Shown here piece after piece: positions 62,301 to 64,000 of a DNA stretch of 64,000 nucleotides (its first letter is position 1; every line of letters begins with the position of its first letter). Source of the DNA: Sphagnum compactum. Its lineage: Eukaryota; Bryophyta; Sphagnopsida; Sphagnales. Under the pieces are notes generated by a model. That model was not told the DNA's origin. It saw nothing but the letters and a program-made list of their open reading frames with translations, and did no database searches. The stretch is taken from assembly GCA_965153455.1 (NCBI GenBank), contig OZ234493.1:30804213-30868212 (forward strand). Direction: 5' to 3'. The position numbers and the translations under genes were made by a program.

Positions 62301-63772
62301 AAGTATTGCTTGTAAACATATCTATGGCATGACAAACTACTGCCAGGGCTTGAAGATGTCAGAATCCTCCTTAACCTTGACAAAACTCAATGGGTGCAGG
62401 GCGGGATTGGGGTTACTTGGCAATTCTATATGTGTTTGTACAACTCTCACGAGTTGTGGTGGTTGGACTGCTCTATCCTGGTTTGAAGTACTTTGGCTAT
62501 GGCCTCAATTGGAAGGAGGCAGCAGTGCTGGTGTGGGCTGGTTTACGAGGAGCTGTGGCTTTATCTTTGTCTCTGTCTGTAGCTGTAAGTACCCATGCTA
62601 ATTCCAAGAGATCTTGCTGAGCAGTCTGCAATTGTCTTTCAGACGCTATGCACAACAAGGGTTACACAAAATTGACAGGTGTGTTGCATTGGCAGCAAGT
62701 AGGCGTGGATAATTCTCTTGATTATCATTACATTTCCAAGGTCACAGAAGCCCGGGTACATGTCTGTTCACAAGTGCTGTCTTCTGGTTGCTTGAATCTT
62801 CTATGCTCTGTGCTGGTTGTGAATCTGAATCATCAACAGATGTTGGAACTGTTGGAACTTTCATGCAAACCATTTTTTTTGTTTGTGGATGTAGAGTGTC
62901 TTTTTGATGGACTTGGAATCACATACTTATATGATACACATATAGTGGAGTACATTATGTCTGAGCAGACAAGAGAGATTGGAAGGGAAGGGAAATGGCT
63001 GTCATAAGGTGTTCCTCTAAAGTGGTTGCATCAACCAAATGTACCAGTTTGTGTTTTTCACAGGGGGCGTCGTGTTTCTGACACTCATCATTAATGGCTC
63101 CACCACCCAGTTTCTTGTGCACTATTTAAACATGGATCAGATTTCTGAAACTAAGGTATATTATTATCAGCTGATATTTGTTGCTTCTATGGAGTGTCCA
63201 CTTATTTTTGTGTTTAGAGTGGACAAAATGGTGATTGAGAAGATGCTTACTTTTCATTGCCATTTCACATGTTTGGGCTGCAGTCTCGTGTTTTGGAGTA
63301 TGCAAAGTATGATATGTATAGTAAAGCATTGGAATCTTTTGAGGAGCTTGGAGAAGATGAGGAATTGGGACCTGCTGATTGGACCACAGTGTGTAAGTAT
63401 GTGAGCTGCTTGAAGCGAGTACCAGAGGAAGGCCGACCCGCCCACCCCCACCATCCTCCAACCTCCACTGCCCTCCCTGAGATTGAAGAACGAATGCAAC
63501 AAATGCTTGATACTCGGATTCGTTTCCTGAATGGTAAGTCTCACAGAACATGAAACAAATGATGAGAGAAAATGGTTTTGAATGTCTTTTCCCACATATT
63601 TCATAGGTTACTGTTCTGATTGACATCCTTCTTTTTTAAGTAATTGAGTTTTTACATTATTATGTGATGTGCAGGAGTGCAATCAGCATATTGGACTATG
63701 CTAGAAGAAGGCCGCATAACGCAGACGGCTGCTATTCTTCTGATGCAATCAGTTGATGAGGCTCAGGACAAG
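59008..63772 (+). CDS. SOS1: SOS1/NHX7-type plasma-membrane Na+/H+ antiporter, 5' part (runs off the window)
   Basis: Exons read by hand: 59008-59263, 59514-59564, 59928-60019, 60319-60396, 60543-60700, 60947-61048, 61236-61353, 61523-61575, 61818-61883, 62041-62085, 62211-62260, 62400-62584, an unresolved exon, 63048-63155, 63284-63533 and 63675-63772. The listed exons make 570 codons with matching phases. They cover the whole antiporter domain: first helix (VAILFVGMSLCLGVLSRQLL), then LLRGTRVPYTVALLLLG, FLPALLFESSF, LLSATDPVAVVALLKELG, and the GESLMNDG block with the ion-binding Asp. VFNDTVIEITLTLTASY and GLRGAVALSLSLSV follow. After the membrane part come ELGEDEELGPADWTTV and RIRFLNGVQSAYWTMLEEGR, typical of the SOS1 cytosolic region. 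SOS1 expels Na+ across the plasma membrane and is activated by the SOS2-SOS3 kinase complex on its C-terminal tail, which lies outside this window. A candidate for the missing exon is 62946-63008 (63 bases, phase 0), but its residues fit the family poorly. Start: first Met of the open frame; Met codons 5 and 6 are alternatives. Confidence 0.93.
59348..59385. repeat. (GA)n microsatellite in SOS1 intron 1
   Basis: About 18 GA units in a row between exon 1 and exon 2 of SOS1, preceded by a short AC-rich stretch. Confidence 0.95.
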
Positions 63773-64000
63773 GTACACAATGAGCATATTATCCTGTCAG
63801 CTGTCTATTATTAGAGGACCAATGCAGAGCAATAGGTCTACATGGTTTCCAGCATTGATAGCAAATCAGATACAAAATGAACAAAACTTTGCATTCACCA
63901 AATCCTCTAGGTCAATTGTATTTAAGCAGGATGTAGAATCTCGCAAAGTTCTGAGTCAACAGGTGAACATCATGCCATTGGATAATGGTTTGTTTTGAAT

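Overview
This 64 kb window comes from a land-plant nuclear genome. Four plant genes with U2-type (GT-AG) introns or plant-typical structure can be read from it: an AWPM-19-like membrane protein (AWPM-19 is a plant family), a calmodulin-like EF-hand protein, an INO80 complex subunit C, and the first ~570 codons of a SOS1/NHX7-type plasma-membrane Na+/H+ antiporter. Most of the rest is AT-rich DNA with decayed LTR and non-LTR retrotransposons, MITEs and minisatellites, as in a large repeat-rich plant genome. The species cannot be named from the sequence; a non-flowering lineage is possible but is only an impression.

Layout. 0-6.7 kb: repeat debris with a decayed Ty3/gypsy reverse transcriptase and degenerate telomere-like sequence. 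6.7-10.7 kb: a four-exon AWPM-19-like gene (minus strand) with a Harbinger-type MITE in intron 3 and an inverted sister copy downstream. 11.8-12.1 kb: a 61-bp tandem array with telomere-like motifs. 16.2-16.7 kb: a 45-bp minisatellite related to a CACTA element that sits intact at 50.3 kb. 20.7-21.4 and 28.8-30.1 kb: decayed Ty1/copia pieces. 35.1-35.9 kb: an intact single-exon calmodulin-like gene (minus). 39.0-40.6 kb: a decayed PIF/Harbinger region with a Myb/trihelix-like ORF on plus and a transposase remnant on minus. 43.0-45.9 kb: a decayed LINE with an N-terminal C2H2 finger and a C-terminal Cys/His knuckle. 47.4 kb and 50.3-51.2 kb: small foldback and CACTA/Harbinger MITEs. 54.7-56.0 kb: a four-exon INO80C gene (minus). 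58.1-63.8 kb: a repeat-bearing promoter with two CACGTG boxes, then the SOS1 gene (plus), which continues past the right edge.

The genes are independent transcription units and do not form a cluster. SOS1, AWPM-19 and calmodulin-like proteins are all linked to salt, drought or calcium responses in other plants, but nothing here shows co-regulation. Exon coordinates were read by hand from splice sites, reading phase and family conservation; they would need transcript data for proof. One SOS1 exon, between 62585 and 63047, could not be placed with certainty.
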